DNA from: Deltaproteobacteria bacterium
GTDB lineage: Bacteria > Myxococcota_A > Polyangia > Nannocystales > Nannocystaceae
Direction: 5' to 3'
Assembly (NCBI GenBank): GCA_016709225.1
Contig: JADJEE010000002.1
Location: forward strand, 310,001-374,000
Length of the DNA stretch: 64,000 nt
Translations under genes and position numbers: made by a program
The notes under the pieces: generated by a model
What the model saw: only the letters and a program-made list of their open reading frames with translations
The model's database searches: none
Told to the model about the DNA's origin: nothing
Shown here: in pieces, positions 10,397 to 22,649 of the stretch
Numbering within the stretch: position 1 is the first letter of the stretch
How the letters are laid out: every line of letters starts with the position of its first letter

Positions 10397-10424
10397 AGCA
10401 TATGGATCGGGCGCCGGCGGTCAA
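10397..10424 (-). promoter_or_regulatory. Sigma-70 type promoter of rplU-rpmA-obg
   Basis: On the minus strand TTGACC (10419-10424) and TATGCT (10397-10402) are separated by 16 bp. Both are close to the housekeeping consensus and stand out in a GC-rich surrounding. Transcription would begin near 10390, giving a GC-rich leader of about 85 nt in which L21 autoregulation could act (inference). Confidence 0.65.
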
Positions 10425-10499
10425 GCGGCCTTGCGAGCCGGCCCCGCGGACCGGCCCACGGGGTCTGCGCAGGCGCCCCGAAGGCGCGTGCGATGGCTC

Positions 10500-12092
10500 C
10501 TAGCGGCCGCTACGGGCCCGCGCACGCCGGCGCGCGGTGCCGGCCACGACCGCGAGCAGCCAGGCCGCCGCGGTCGACGGGCCGGCCGGGCCGCCCGCAT
10601 CGCAGCCGCAGCCGCGATCGACCGAGCCGTCGTCGCCGCTGCCCATCGCGGTGTCCGAGGCAGCGCCATCGCTGCCGCCGTCGGTGCCCGAGTCCGCGCC
10701 GCCGTCCGAGCCGCCCGACGCCGAGCCGCCGCCATCCGTGCCCGCACCGGTGGCGTTGGTGCCTCCGTCGGTGCCCGCGGCGTCGCCGACTTGGATCGTC
10801 ACGACGTCCTCGGTGACGTGGGCGAACTGATCGTGGACCTCGATGTGCAGCTCGTAGGTGCCGGCATCGAGCCCCGCGAGGTTCACCGCCGCACGGTACT
10901 GATCGTCGACCTCGCGATCGAAATCGATCTGATCGTAGATGACCTCGCCATCCTTGTAGAAGACGAACTTCCAGCCGTAGCCGCCGTAGTTGTCGTCGAC
11001 CACCGCCCGGAACTGCACGTCGGCGCCGACCTCGAACGCCTGCCCGTCGGTCGGTGACTCGATGGTCGCGACCGGCGGTTCCATGTCGGGCTCGTTGCCG
11101 CCGAAGATCCACGTCATCTCGTCGAAGTCGTTCTGCTGCAGGCTGCCGTCGCCACAGAACATCTCGTGGGTCAGCTGGCAGCCGGCCGAGTTGGGGCCCT
11201 GGCACTGCGCCTCGCACAGCCCCGCGCACTCGGTGCGGAAGCTGCCGTCGCCACCACCGCAGTACGACATCACCGAGTTGCAGTCGAAGGTGTGATCGAG
11301 GCCGTAGGCGTGGCCGGCCTCCTGGCTGGCGGTGTTGGCCATCTGCACCGCCGAGAAGCTGTTGAACGCGTACACCACGTGACGCTGGCCCAGCGCGCCG
11401 CAATCGGCTCCGGGCGCCACGCCGCCGGCCGGCGAGTCGATGTTGGTGTCGGTCCAGTCGCCGCCCATCATCTCCATCGTGTACGGCGCGACATCGCCGG
11501 GCCGAGTCTCGTAGACCACCGCCACGCCGAACGGTGCGAAGTCGGCCTGCACCGCCTGCGCGATCGAGATGGCCTTCTGCTGGCCCTGATCCCACACCGG
11601 GTAGTTGCCGGCGCGCGCCAGCGCAGAGGTGTTCTCGGTCGAGTTGTCGGCGCCGGGCTTGAGCTCACCACCGTTGAAGTTGAGAAAGAGGGTGTGCTTG
11701 CGCGGGTACTCGTTGCCCGGGATGTCTTCGACCGCGAAGATGGTGTCGGGCTCCACCTGCAGGCGCCCTTCGTCGATCTCGCGTGGCAGCACCATCCCGC
11801 CGCGCTGCACCCAACCATCGGGCATTGGACCCCGAGGGTTCTCGCCGTCGACGTCGGCGGGCAGCTCACCGGCGGCGACGCGATCGAGCACCGCGAGATC
11901 GGGCTGCGGCGCGGGCGTGTGTCGGCGCGGCGACGCGAGCAACGCGTGCACGTCGAGCGTCAGGATGCGCGCCTCACTGCCGTGATCCTTGGGGAGGTAC
12001 GGGTGATATCCCGGGGCCTCCCGCGCGGCGGCGGCGGACGGCAACACGAAGGACAGCAGGAGCAGGCTCGGAAGGAGGGCGGCACGTCGCAT
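10500..12092 (-). CDS. Secreted metzincin-like protein with MYXO-CTERM tail, zinc site altered
   Basis: 530 residues with signal peptide (LLPSLLLLSFVLPSAAAA). Residues ~130-300 resemble a metzincin-type metalloprotease: the region around 257-267 reads QEAGHAYGLDH followed by the Met-turn SVMSY (M275). The consensus is HExxHxxGxxH, so the first zinc His is Gln (CAG at 11322-11324) while Glu258, His261 and His267 remain. Many Cys residues suggest disulfides and an extracellular location. Residues ~335-445 form an Ig-like beta domain (PPVATIESPTDGQAF...). A Gly/Ser/Asp linker follows, then GCGC, a hydrophobic helix and an Arg cluster, which is the MYXO-CTERM sorting tail. It may be a weak protease or a non-catalytic binder. 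A close homologue comparison would settle this. Confidence 0.8.
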   Translation of the reverse strand: MRRAALLPSLLLLSFVLPSAAAAREAPGYHPYLPKDHGSEARILTLDVHALLASPRRHTPAPQPDLAVLDRVAAGELPADVDGENPRGPMPDGWVQRGGMVLPREIDEGRLQVEPDTIFAVEDIPGNEYPRKHTLFLNFNGGELKPGADNSTENTSALARAGNYPVWDQGQQKAISIAQAVQADFAPFGVAVVYETRPGDVAPYTMEMMGGDWTDTNIDSPAGGVAPGADCGALGQRHVVYAFNSFSAVQMANTASQEAGHAYGLDHTFDCNSVMSYCGGGDGSFRTECAGLCEAQCQGPNSAGCQLTHEMFCGDGSLQQNDFDEMTWIFGGNEPDMEPPVATIESPTDGQAFEVGADVQFRAVVDDNYGGYGWKFVFYKDGEVIYDQIDFDREVDDQYRAAVNLAGLDAGTYELHIEVHDQFAHVTEDVVTIQVGDAAGTDGGTNATGAGTDGGGSASGGSDGGADSGTDGGSDGAASDTAMGSGDDGSVDRGCGCDAGGPAGPSTAAAWLLAVVAGTARRRARARSGR

Positions 12093-12214
12093 CGGGGCGA
12101 GGCCAGCCTAATCCAAACATTCCTCGCGTGGGGACGCGGGCAAGGTCCCGGGCGTGGGATTTCTCTCGGTCGAGATCTCGGCGGCTGCGGCGGCGCGGGG
12201 ACGCCGACGCGCCT

Positions 12215-13114
12215 TCAACCGACGGGCACGTCGGTGAGGCATCCGATGGTGGTGTCGATGCGGAAGTGCGACTCGCTGGTGTGGCGCTCCGCGAAGAAGA
12301 AGTCGAGCGCGTACACGTTGCCGGGCGTGATGCCGAGCGCGGCCGCCTGCGCGTCGAGATCGATCACGCCGTTCATGGCCCCGTGCACGCCGCCGAGATC
12401 GATCGCGAGCTTCCCGTTCACGAAGGTGAAGAGGTCGTCGTCACCCGTGAAGCTGAAGATCTCGCCGCCCTGGTAGACGAACTCGGTGTGCAGCTCGAGC
12501 GTGAGGTGGAAGTTGTGCGGGGTGCCCTCGTCGCCGAAGCCCTGGCCGTCGATGGGAAAGAACGCCTGATCGTCGAAGGTGTAGGTGCCGTCGGGTTGCT
12601 GCGTGAGCACCAGCGGCACGTCGATCGGCATGTTGACCCCAGGCGTGTCGCGGTACCACTGGTCGAACGGGCCCTGACCGTTGGTGGTGGGCGTGGTCGG
12701 CATGCCCGCGTAGACCGGCTTCAGATCGGCGCCGAGGTCCGCCTGCACGATGCCCGGATCGACCGCGATGACGTACTCGAAGTCCGGGTGTGACTGCTGG
12801 AAGTCGCGCACCTTGGCGGTGAGCATCTGATCGCCGGCGCACTCCATCGGCATGCCGGTGGTGCCGGTGGCTCCCCCGACGTCGAACACCGGCTCGTGGC
12901 CGCCCTCGGCGTCGGAACCCGCGGTCGCGTCGTCGACACCGACGGTGCTGCCGTCGGTGCCCGCCTCTCCGATCCCGGTCGCGGCGGCGCTCAGCCCCGC
13001 ACTGATGCCGCCCAGCGACGAGACCTCGCCGGCGGTGTCGCGACCGAGGTCGTCCTCACCACCGCATGCGCCGGCACCGATCACGGTGATCGGCACGATC
13101 CACCACGTTCGCAT
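12215..13114 (-). CDS. Fibro-slime domain lipoprotein
   Basis: 299 residues from ATG 13114. This start gives a lipoprotein signal (MRTWWIVPITVIGAGAC, lipobox GAGAC). A Gly/Ser/Thr linker runs to residue ~90. The rest matches the fibro-slime domain first noted in slime-mould and Fibrobacter surface proteins: KVRDFQQSHPDFE at the beginning, then DQWYRDTPGVN, FSFTGDDDLFTFVNGKLAIDLGG and YALDFFFAERHTSESHFRI, a PA14-like beta-sandwich that commonly binds carbohydrate. Probable surface-exposed adhesin or polysaccharide-binding protein; the ligand is unknown. It stands 122 bp upstream of the metzincin-like gene on the same strand. Confidence 0.85.
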   Translation of the reverse strand: MRTWWIVPITVIGAGACGGEDDLGRDTAGEVSSLGGISAGLSAAATGIGEAGTDGSTVGVDDATAGSDAEGGHEPVFDVGGATGTTGMPMECAGDQMLTAKVRDFQQSHPDFEYVIAVDPGIVQADLGADLKPVYAGMPTTPTTNGQGPFDQWYRDTPGVNMPIDVPLVLTQQPDGTYTFDDQAFFPIDGQGFGDEGTPHNFHLTLELHTEFVYQGGEIFSFTGDDDLFTFVNGKLAIDLGGVHGAMNGVIDLDAQAAALGITPGNVYALDFFFAERHTSESHFRIDTTIGCLTDVPVG

Positions 13115-13317
13115 CGCGTCGCCCCTCCCCACCTTGCAGTGTAGTCTGCAAGGCGCTCGCCTTCGCGGCTTCGCGTCGCGAGCCGTGACACCGTCCTGGG
13201 ATTGCCCCTGGCACCCGAGGGCGTTCTGCCCGAGGGTTCATGCGGATTGCCCAACGCGGGCGGCTCGGCTTCGACGAAAACTGGCCCGCGCCGCGGTGAT
13301 CCTCTTATAGCGATCGA

Positions 13318-14244
13318 GTGATCGTCCCCAGCCCATCCCGCCCCCGTGGCGCCGCTCGCGGCGCCCTCGTGTTCGGACTGACTGCGCTGCTGGGCGGCTG
13401 CGTGCTCGGCAGCGGCGTCGGCCCACGCGCGCCCGGGTCGGGCACGCACACCACCGTGCGCCGCACCGACGCGATCACACCGCGACGCGATGCGACCCCG
13501 TACTCGCTCGAGGAGCGCGAGCGCATCGCCGCCATGGATCCGTGGGTCGAGCGCGCCTCGACGCGCTTCGGCGTCGACGCCGATCTCGTCCGCGCGGTGA
13601 TCTGGGTCGAGAGTCGCTTCCAGCTGCGCGCCAAGAGCCCCGCGGGTGCACGCGGCCTGATGCAGCTGATGCCCGCGACCGCGTCGGGCCTGGCCCAGCA
13701 GCTGCGATGGGCACGGGCCAATCCCTACGATCCCGAGTTCAACATCACCGCCGGCACCTACTACCTGCACGCGCTGCTCGAGCGCTACCACGGCGACACG
13801 ATGCTGGCGTTGGCTGCATACAACGCCGGCCCCGGCAACGTCGATGCCTGGCGTGCGCAGGGGCTGCCGCCGCGCAGCCTCGAGTACGTGCAGCTGGTGC
13901 TCGACGCCAAGGCACGCTTCGAAGCGGTGTGGCACCGCAATCAGGCCCCCGCCGCCGCGCCGCAGCTGGTGCGTGCGCCGAGCCCCCGCGCGCCGATCGT
14001 GATCCCGGAAGCACCGAGCTCGCGCGAGACGGCGCCCGACGGCACGCCGATCCGCTACGACCTCGATCGCGTCGAGAGCGAGTATCGACCGGTCGTCGAG
14101 GATCCGCCGCCGCCGGTGACCCGCGAGGCCGTCGTGCGACCGCGCGCGCGCACGCCAGCGCCTTCGGTGCCCGAGCCCGACCATTCGCCAGACGCCGACG
14201 CGCCCGCGCTCGGCATCGGCGTGCTGCCATCGGTCGACGAGTAG
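13318..14244 (+). CDS. Lipoprotein lytic transglycosylase, SLT family
   Basis: 308 residues from GTG 13318. Signal peptide ends in lipobox LLGGC. The catalytic domain (~80-205) has the family-1 transglycosylase pattern: VIWVESRFQ with the catalytic Glu, SPAGARGLMQLMPATA, ITAGTYYLHALLERY and LALAAYNAGPGNVDAW. The enzyme cleaves peptidoglycan glycan strands to 1,6-anhydromuropeptides at the outer-membrane inner face. The C-terminal ~90 residues are Pro/Arg/Ala-rich and look unstructured. Standalone gene divergent from the fibro-slime gene. Confidence 0.93.
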   Translation: MIVPSPSRPRGAARGALVFGLTALLGGCVLGSGVGPRAPGSGTHTTVRRTDAITPRRDATPYSLEERERIAAMDPWVERASTRFGVDADLVRAVIWVESRFQLRAKSPAGARGLMQLMPATASGLAQQLRWARANPYDPEFNITAGTYYLHALLERYHGDTMLALAAYNAGPGNVDAWRAQGLPPRSLEYVQLVLDAKARFEAVWHRNQAPAAAPQLVRAPSPRAPIVIPEAPSSRETAPDGTPIRYDLDRVESEYRPVVEDPPPPVTREAVVRPRARTPAPSVPEPDHSPDADAPALGIGVLPSVDE

Positions 14245-14320
14245 CGGATCGCGGGCGCCGGCGTCCTCGAGCGCGGCCGGCTTGGTGTCCGCCGCTGCGC
14301 GCTCGTGCGCCCCGAAAAAC

Positions 14321-14340
14321 TGAACTTGACGTCGGTTTCA
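14321..14340 (+). promoter_or_regulatory. Imperfect 20-bp palindrome, candidate TetR operator
   Basis: TGAACTTGACGTCGGTTTCA has arms TGAA/TTCA and a perfect GACGTC centre with variable trinucleotides between (TGAA-N3-GACGTC-N3-TTCA). It ends 20 bp before the GTG start of the TetR gene, a common position for an autoregulatory operator. A TTGACG within it could double as a -35 box. Confidence 0.5.
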
Positions 14341-14360
14341 CTTCGATCCACAACCGGGTC

Positions 14361-15041
14361 GTGGCTTCGACCGCCGCCCGCACCCGCGTGCCCTCGCAGG
14401 ACCGCGCCGTCCGTACCCGCGCCGCGCTGCTCGACGCGGCGCGACGCGAGTTCTCGGAGCGCGGCTACGCGGCCGCCACCGCCAAGAGCATCGCCGCGCG
14501 GGCCGAGGTCGCGACCGGCAGCTTCTATCAGTACTTCGAGAGCAAGGACGCCGCGCTACTCGAGCTCGCCCGCGAGCGCCTGGCGCTCGTGGCCGATCGC
14601 AGCCTCGCGCTGCTCGAGGCGCCGCGCCCCGCCGGCGGCAACGAAGCCGCGCTCGCGCGACGTCGCATGCAGGCGGTGGTCGAGCTCGTGATCGAGGCCC
14701 ACCGCGACGACCCCGGCCTGCACGCGGTGCTCACCGAGCGTCGCCACGCGTGTCGTGAGCTCGATGCGATCACCGCCACCGGCGAGCGCGCGCTGGTGGC
14801 CCGCATCGCGGCCTTGCTGGCGCGCTGGCGCGTGCAAGGCGATCGCGAGGCGATCGCGTTCGTGCTGTTCGGCATGCTCGAGGGCTCGGTGCACGCCCAC
14901 GTGCTCGGCGATCCGGTGGTCGACGACGCGCGCTTCGTCGCCGCCTTGGTCGACGCACTGCTGCGCGTCGCGATGCCCGCGGTGGCCCCCGCACGGGCCG
15001 CGACCGAGCGTCCACGCCCGCGCCCGGGCAGCCCGCGATAG
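14361..15041 (+). CDS. TetR family transcriptional regulator
   Basis: 226 residues from GTG 14361, the start nearest to the helix-turn-helix. The N-terminal HTH (~14-62) reads AALLDAARREFSERGYAAAT and AEVATGSFYQYFESKDA, typical of TetR repressors. The ligand domain (~70-215) is helical and without recognisable specificity. Members with the GSFYQYFxSKD pattern often control lipid or xenobiotic genes. A 20-bp palindrome lies just upstream. The next gene, 57 bp downstream on the same strand, is a DUF962/Mpo1-like membrane protein linked to lipid metabolism, so a lipid-related effector is plausible (inference). Confidence 0.9.
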   Translation: MASTAARTRVPSQDRAVRTRAALLDAARREFSERGYAAATAKSIAARAEVATGSFYQYFESKDAALLELARERLALVADRSLALLEAPRPAGGNEAALARRRMQAVVELVIEAHRDDPGLHAVLTERRHACRELDAITATGERALVARIAALLARWRVQGDREAIAFVLFGMLEGSVHAHVLGDPVVDDARFVAALVDALLRVAMPAVAPARAATERPRPRPGSPR

Positions 15042-15098
15042 ACCCATCTCCGACCCACGACAACCCCGCCCAAACCCACCCACCAGGGAGCAACCACC

Positions 15099-15413
15099 AT
15101 GGCGATGATCCAGCTCGGCGACGAGTGGTCCCGACTCATGAGCAAGTACGCGGACGACCACCAGAACAAGGTCAACCAGACCTGTCACACCATCGGCATC
15201 CCGCTGATCGCGGCGTCGATCCCGGTCGGCGCGACCATCGTCGGACTGCCGCTGGCGGCGGCGATGTTCACGGTCGGCTGGACGTTCCAGTTCGTCGGCC
15301 ACGCATTCGAGGGCAAGAAGCCGTCGTTCGTCGACGACCGCCGCCAGCTGGTCGTAGGCCTGCTGTGGTGGACCAAGAAGATGGGCCTCGGCGTGGTCTC
15401 GACCAAGGCCTGA
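15099..15413 (+). CDS. DUF962 / Mpo1-like membrane protein
   Basis: 104 residues with a GGGAG ribosome binding site. The family pattern is YADDHQNKVNQTCHTIGIPL at residues ~17-36, two hydrophobic segments (~32-65), and GHAFEGKKPSF near 69-79. Yeast Mpo1 is an Fe(II)-dependent dioxygenase of 2-hydroxy fatty acids and uses conserved His residues of these motifs, which are present here. Function in bacteria is inferred from this similarity. Likely co-transcribed with the TetR gene. Confidence 0.88.
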   Translation: MAMIQLGDEWSRLMSKYADDHQNKVNQTCHTIGIPLIAASIPVGATIVGLPLAAAMFTVGWTFQFVGHAFEGKKPSFVDDRRQLVVGLLWWTKKMGLGVVSTKA

Positions 15414-15431
15414 CGTCGTCAGCGACCGCCG

Positions 15432-17051
<1,620 letters not shown>

Positions 17052-17284
17052 GGCAGTCTTCCTCGGGTCGGCGTCGCCTGCATGGGGCGTCGCAATCGTC
17101 TTGGGGGCGCACCGCAAGCGGACGCGCACGTCGGAACGTGGGGTGTAGACAAGACCCGCGGGTTTCGCCAGCCCCTGGACGCGACAGCGGCGCTACCGCG
17201 GCTTGCGCGAGCGCACGAGCAGTGCGCGTTCGCTCGAGGCGCGCACGGTGCTGCGGGCTGTTACCTTCGTGCCGCGACGTCGAC

Positions 17285-17937
17285 ATGCGCCCTCGTGCAC
17301 CGCGCTCCCCGCTATCGACGCGTGCCCAGCGGGGCTCGTGCGTGGTGGCGTGCGTGCTGTTGACGACGAGCATCGCCCTGCTCGCGCCGCGGGCGGTACA
17401 CGCGTGCAGCTGCGCGCCACCATCACCGCCCGAGCTGGCGGCCGCACGTGCGGCCGCGGTGTTCGAGGGCCGCACCTACGGCGTGCACCGCGAGAACGGC
17501 AAGCTGCGCTTCTCGTTCGAGGTCACGCGGGTGTGGAAGGGCGCCATCGGCAGCACGGTCGACATCTGGACCGCGAGCAATTCGGCGGCCTGCGGCCGCG
17601 GCTACGAGGCCGGCGTCTCGTACCTGATCTACGCCCACGAGCTCCCTGGCGGCCAGCTCGGCGACGGCATGTGTTCGCGCTCGCGACCGACCCACTCGGC
17701 GACCGAGGACCTCGCGGCGCTCGGCGGCGGCAGCGAGCCGCAGCGCCCGCAGGCCGATCCCGGCGAGCGCCCCGCGGTCGAGCCGCCGCGCATCGAGACC
17801 GCACCGCCACCCTTGGCGACGCCGCGGTCACGCGGCTGTGCCATCGACGGCCCCACCCGGCCACTCGCCCCCCTCTTCCTCGCGCTCGTCGTCGCATCTG
17901 CGCGACGACGGGCCCGATGCCACGCAAGGAGCACACC

Positions 17938-17941
<4 letters not shown>
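17285..17941 (+). CDS. Secreted TIMP-like (NTR fold) protein with MYXO-CTERM-like tail
   Basis: 218 residues from ATG 17285. Signal peptide: VVACVLLTTSIALLAPRAVHA. The mature protein would begin with CSCAPPSPPE, a Cys-x-Cys start like that of tissue inhibitors of metalloproteinases, followed by FEGRTYGV, FSFEVTRVWKGAIG, VDIWTASNSAACG and YLIYAHELPGG, the beta-barrel (NTR) pattern. After a Pro-rich linker the C-terminus has GC, then LAPLFLALVVASARRR, resembling a MYXO-CTERM sorting signal. The stop overlaps the next start (ATGA at 17938-17941), so it is coupled to pruA, although a functional link is not obvious. Protease inhibition is family-based inference. Confidence 0.78.
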
Positions 17942-19590
<1,649 letters not shown>

Positions 19591-19591
19591 G

Positions 19592-20662
19592 TCATCGACG
19601 CGACGGCAGCCACTCGAAGGCGAGCACGCCCTCGCCCAGCGGCCAGCCGGTACGCCGCGGCGCCGCGCCGGTGTCGATGCGCAGCGCCGGTAGGGCCATC
19701 GCCACCCGAACCCCCACGCGCACGCGCAGCCGCGGCGCCACCCGGATCGCGACGTCGAGCAGCGCCGATACCACGCCGACCGCGGTCGCATCGCTGCGCC
19801 CGCGATACGGCACGCTCGCGCGCCCGCGGGTCCACGCGGCCAGCACGCCACCGCCCAGCCCGAAGAGCGGCGAGACCCGTGCACGCGGCACCGGCCACAC
19901 GCCGACGTGGGCGCGGGCGACGAACCAGCCCACGCGGGCGACGCCCGCCGGCCCACGCACGCGCCCCTGCAGCGCGGTCGCGGCCAGCTCGCCCTCGAGT
20001 CCGAGGCGACGATGTCGCCCGAGCCGGACCCCACCGCCGATGCCGGGCAGCAACAGCAGCCCGAGGTCGCGCGACGCACCACCGAGCGCGAGCGACAGCC
20101 GGAGATCCGCGCGCGGCGGCGGAGGTATCGGCGCGGGCGCGGGCACGATCGGCTCGGCGCGCGGCAGCGGCTGCACCTGGGGATGCGCGACCGGCAGCGA
20201 CAACGCGCTGGCGACCTCGGCACAACGTACCGCGAAGGTGCCGTCGTCCTCGTCCCCCGTGACGATCGCGATCTGCTCGAGCCGTCGACCATCGAGCCGC
20301 CACAGCTCCGCACGATCACGATCGCCGGCGACCCAGATCGCCAGCTGGGCACCGTGCTGCTGCAGCTGCGCCGCGAGCTCGGTCGATGCCGACGCACCCG
20401 CCGGTACCACCACGGTCGCGAGGCCGAGCAGCTCGAGCTCGGCCTGCACGCGGCGCAGGCGAGCCCCCCAAGCCGCAGCGGCGTCGGGCGGCGCGGGGTC
20501 GGACCACAACAGGATCGGTGCGGACGCACGCGGCGTCACCGCGGCCGCGCTGGCGTCGGGCGACGCTTCGATCACCGTCGCGGGCGGGACTTCGACGACG
20601 ACCGGCTGCGCCGCCGCGAACAGGCATGCGAACCATCGGCTGGCTGCGGCCGCGAGGATCAT
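19592..20662 (-). CDS. Uncharacterised exported protein, third gene of an ECF/FecR cluster
   Basis: 356 residues. An N-terminal hydrophobic segment (MILAAAASRWFACLFAAA) suggests export. Residues ~40-165 form an alpha/beta domain (LLWSDPAPPDAAAAWGARL, AQLAIWVAGDRDRAELWRLDGRRL). A Pro-rich spacer (~170-195) follows, then ~160 residues with alternating short hydrophobic beta strands (LGLLLLPGIGGGVRLG, VGWFVARAHVGVWPV) that look like an outer-membrane beta-barrel. It lies 35 bp after the FecR-like gene, in an operon with an ECF sigma factor. Unnamed genes of this layout are common beside sigma/FecR pairs in myxobacteria. Function unknown. Confidence 0.75.
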   Translation of the reverse strand: MILAAAASRWFACLFAAAQPVVVEVPPATVIEASPDASAAAVTPRASAPILLWSDPAPPDAAAAWGARLRRVQAELELLGLATVVVPAGASASTELAAQLQQHGAQLAIWVAGDRDRAELWRLDGRRLEQIAIVTGDEDDGTFAVRCAEVASALSLPVAHPQVQPLPRAEPIVPAPAPIPPPPRADLRLSLALGGASRDLGLLLLPGIGGGVRLGRHRRLGLEGELAATALQGRVRGPAGVARVGWFVARAHVGVWPVPRARVSPLFGLGGGVLAAWTRGRASVPYRGRSDATAVGVVSALLDVAIRVAPRLRVRVGVRVAMALPALRIDTGAAPRRTGWPLGEGVLAFEWLPSRR

Positions 20663-20697
20663 CGGCGTCGGCGGTCGTCCCCTCGCGGGCCCCCTTC

Positions 20698-21963
20698 TCA
20701 GGGGCTGTCGAGCAGGGCCGCCGCCATCTTCGCATGGGGGCCGTCGGGATAGGCGTCGAGGTAGATGCGCGCGGCCTCGCGGGCGCCGCTGCGATCACCG
20801 GCGTCGATCAGCGCGCCGATGAGGCGCCCCCGCGCGAGCTTGGCGAAGCTGCCCTGCGGTGCCTCCTCCAGGTAGGTTCGCAGCCAACGCACAGCGGCCT
20901 GGGGCTCGCGCTTGGCGTCGGCCGCCTGACGACCGAGCTGGAACGCCGCGCGGGCGGCCGCGGTGGTGCCGGCGAAGCGCTTGCGGATGGCCCGGTACAC
21001 CGCGTCCGCGCGCGCCGGCGCGCCGGCGAGCCGCGCAGCATCGCCGAGCTGCTCGAGGCTGGCGACCGGCCACGCCGCGATCGCGGCATCGAAGCCCGCG
21101 GCCTCGACGGCCGCGAGCGCCTCGCGATAGCGGCCGTCGTCTGCGAGCGCCCGCCAGCTCGGCGCCGGCTCCTCGTCGCGGGTGCGCGCGCTCGGTCGGA
21201 CCCGCGGCGCGTCGGGGTTGGGTCGCACCGGCGACGCGTCGGGCACCAGCTCGATCGGTGGCTCGGGTTCGTCGTCGACGGCCGCCGGCACGCTCGTCGT
21301 CGAGGTCAACGAGACCGCACCGTCGCGCGTGACCTGCAGCCGCCGCCCGGCGTCGACGGCAATCGGGGCGCTGCTCGCCGGTGTGTGCACCTCGACGCGA
21401 CCGCGGGTCACGATCACCGAGAGTCCGCCCTCGGCGGGTTGCCACTGCACCGTGAACACGGTGCCGACCACCGCCACCCGATGCGGACCGGCTTCGATCG
21501 TCACCGCACGCTGGGCGGCGGGGTCGACCTCGGCCTCGATGCGGCCCTCCTCGAGCACGATCGCGACCTGCTCGGCGTCGGCCTGCGCGACGCGACCGCG
21601 CGCGCCGTCGTGCAGCGACAGCTTGGCGCCCGCGCCCACCGACAGCGCCGCGTCGCCGTGCGCGGGCGCCTGCAGCCACTCGCCGGCCCGCGCGAGGCTC
21701 GGCGTCGCCGGGCTGGTGGTGGCCACGTCGTCGACCCGCAGCCACGCCGACCACGCCCACCACGCGACCAGGGCCGCCGCACACAGCGACAGCGGCACCC
21801 ACCACGTTGCCATGCGGCGCGGCCCGACCTGATCGCTGGCCGCGACCAAGCGCGCGCGCTGCTCGAGCGCGCGACGACGATCGACCGCAGCGTCGAAATG
21901 CTCCGCCACGAAGCCACTCACCGCCTCGAGATCGACCATGGTTGCATCGTGCCGATCGCTCAT
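20698..21963 (-). CDS. FecR-domain protein with TPR-like C-terminus
   Basis: 421 residues. A cytoplasmic N-terminus (~1-50), one TM helix (WWVPLSLCAAALVAWWAWSA, ~54-73), then a FecR-type beta-rich domain (~90-230: LSVGAGAKLSLHDGARG, VAIVLEEGRIEAEVDP, VAVVGTVFTVQW, VIVTRGRVEV). After a Pro/Arg linker the C-terminal third has TPR-like helices (AVYRAIRKRFAGTTAAARAAFQLGRQA). Such membrane proteins act as anti-sigma or sigma-activating partners for ECF factors. Its ATG overlaps the sigma stop (ATGA at 21960-21963), so the pair is translationally coupled. Confidence 0.85.
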   Translation of the reverse strand: MSDRHDATMVDLEAVSGFVAEHFDAAVDRRRALEQRARLVAASDQVGPRRMATWWVPLSLCAAALVAWWAWSAWLRVDDVATTSPATPSLARAGEWLQAPAHGDAALSVGAGAKLSLHDGARGRVAQADAEQVAIVLEEGRIEAEVDPAAQRAVTIEAGPHRVAVVGTVFTVQWQPAEGGLSVIVTRGRVEVHTPASSAPIAVDAGRRLQVTRDGAVSLTSTTSVPAAVDDEPEPPIELVPDASPVRPNPDAPRVRPSARTRDEEPAPSWRALADDGRYREALAAVEAAGFDAAIAAWPVASLEQLGDAARLAGAPARADAVYRAIRKRFAGTTAAARAAFQLGRQAADAKREPQAAVRWLRTYLEEAPQGSFAKLARGRLIGALIDAGDRSGAREAARIYLDAYPDGPHAKMAAALLDSP

Positions 21964-22649
21964 GGGGCCCCCCGGAAGCGCGCCGCGAGCTCGGGGTCGT
22001 CAGCGGCGAGCTCGGCAAAGCGGGCGCTCGCGCGGGCGATGCGTCGCTTGGCGGTCGCCAGCGAGCAATCCATCAGCCGCGCGACCTCGGCGAGCTGGTG
22101 GCGCTCGACGAACCGCAGCACGAACGCCACGCGCTCGGTCGTGCCGAGGCGATCGAGGCGCGCGTAGATCCGTCGCAGCAGATCGCGGGCTTCGGGATCG
22201 ACCGGCTTGGCCGCGGGCTCCGGCACCGGCTCGCTCGACCACAACAGCCGTCGCAGCCGGCGCCGTCGCAGCTCGGAGCGCGCGGTGTTGACCGCGACCG
22301 CAGCGACCCATCCGCGCAGCGCGGCGGGATCGCGAAGCTTGCCGACGCCACGGAGGATCTGCACGAACGCGTCGTGCACCACGTCGTCGCGCTCGACGTC
22401 GGGCCCCAGGCAGCGGCCGATCGCACGGTGCACGTCGGCGCCGAAGCGGTCGTAGATCATCGCGGCCGCGGTGGCTCCGCCGCGCTGCAACAGCGGCAGC
22501 AGCTCGCGATCGTCCCCCGACCACGGCAGTACCTGCACGTTGTCGGTCGCGGGATCACGCGGGGCCAAGCGGGTCACGACCACCAAGGAGTCGATCGTGC
22601 GCCGAAAAACGGCTCGCGAGCGACGGCCGATGCGGCGACCGCTCGGCAC
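21960..22649 (-). CDS. ECF-type RNA polymerase sigma factor
   Basis: Up to 229 residues. Region 2 includes MIYDRFGADVHRAIG and DDVVHDAFVQILRG; region 4 includes RVAFVLRFVERHQLAEVARLM and SLATAKRRIARA. Only sigma2 and sigma4 are present, as in extracytoplasmic-function factors. The first ~25-37 residues are Arg-rich and poorly convincing; in-frame GTGs at 22583, 22577 and 22538 are alternative starts. It heads the operon with the FecR-TPR protein and an exported unknown, so it is probably controlled by the FecR protein. Confidence 0.88.
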   Translation of the reverse strand: MPSGRRIGRRSRAVFRRTIDSLVVVTRLAPRDPATDNVQVLPWSGDDRELLPLLQRGGATAAAMIYDRFGADVHRAIGRCLGPDVERDDVVHDAFVQILRGVGKLRDPAALRGWVAAVAVNTARSELRRRRLRRLLWSSEPVPEPAAKPVDPEARDLLRRIYARLDRLGTTERVAFVLRFVERHQLAEVARLMDCSLATAKRRIARASARFAELAADDPELAARFRGAP

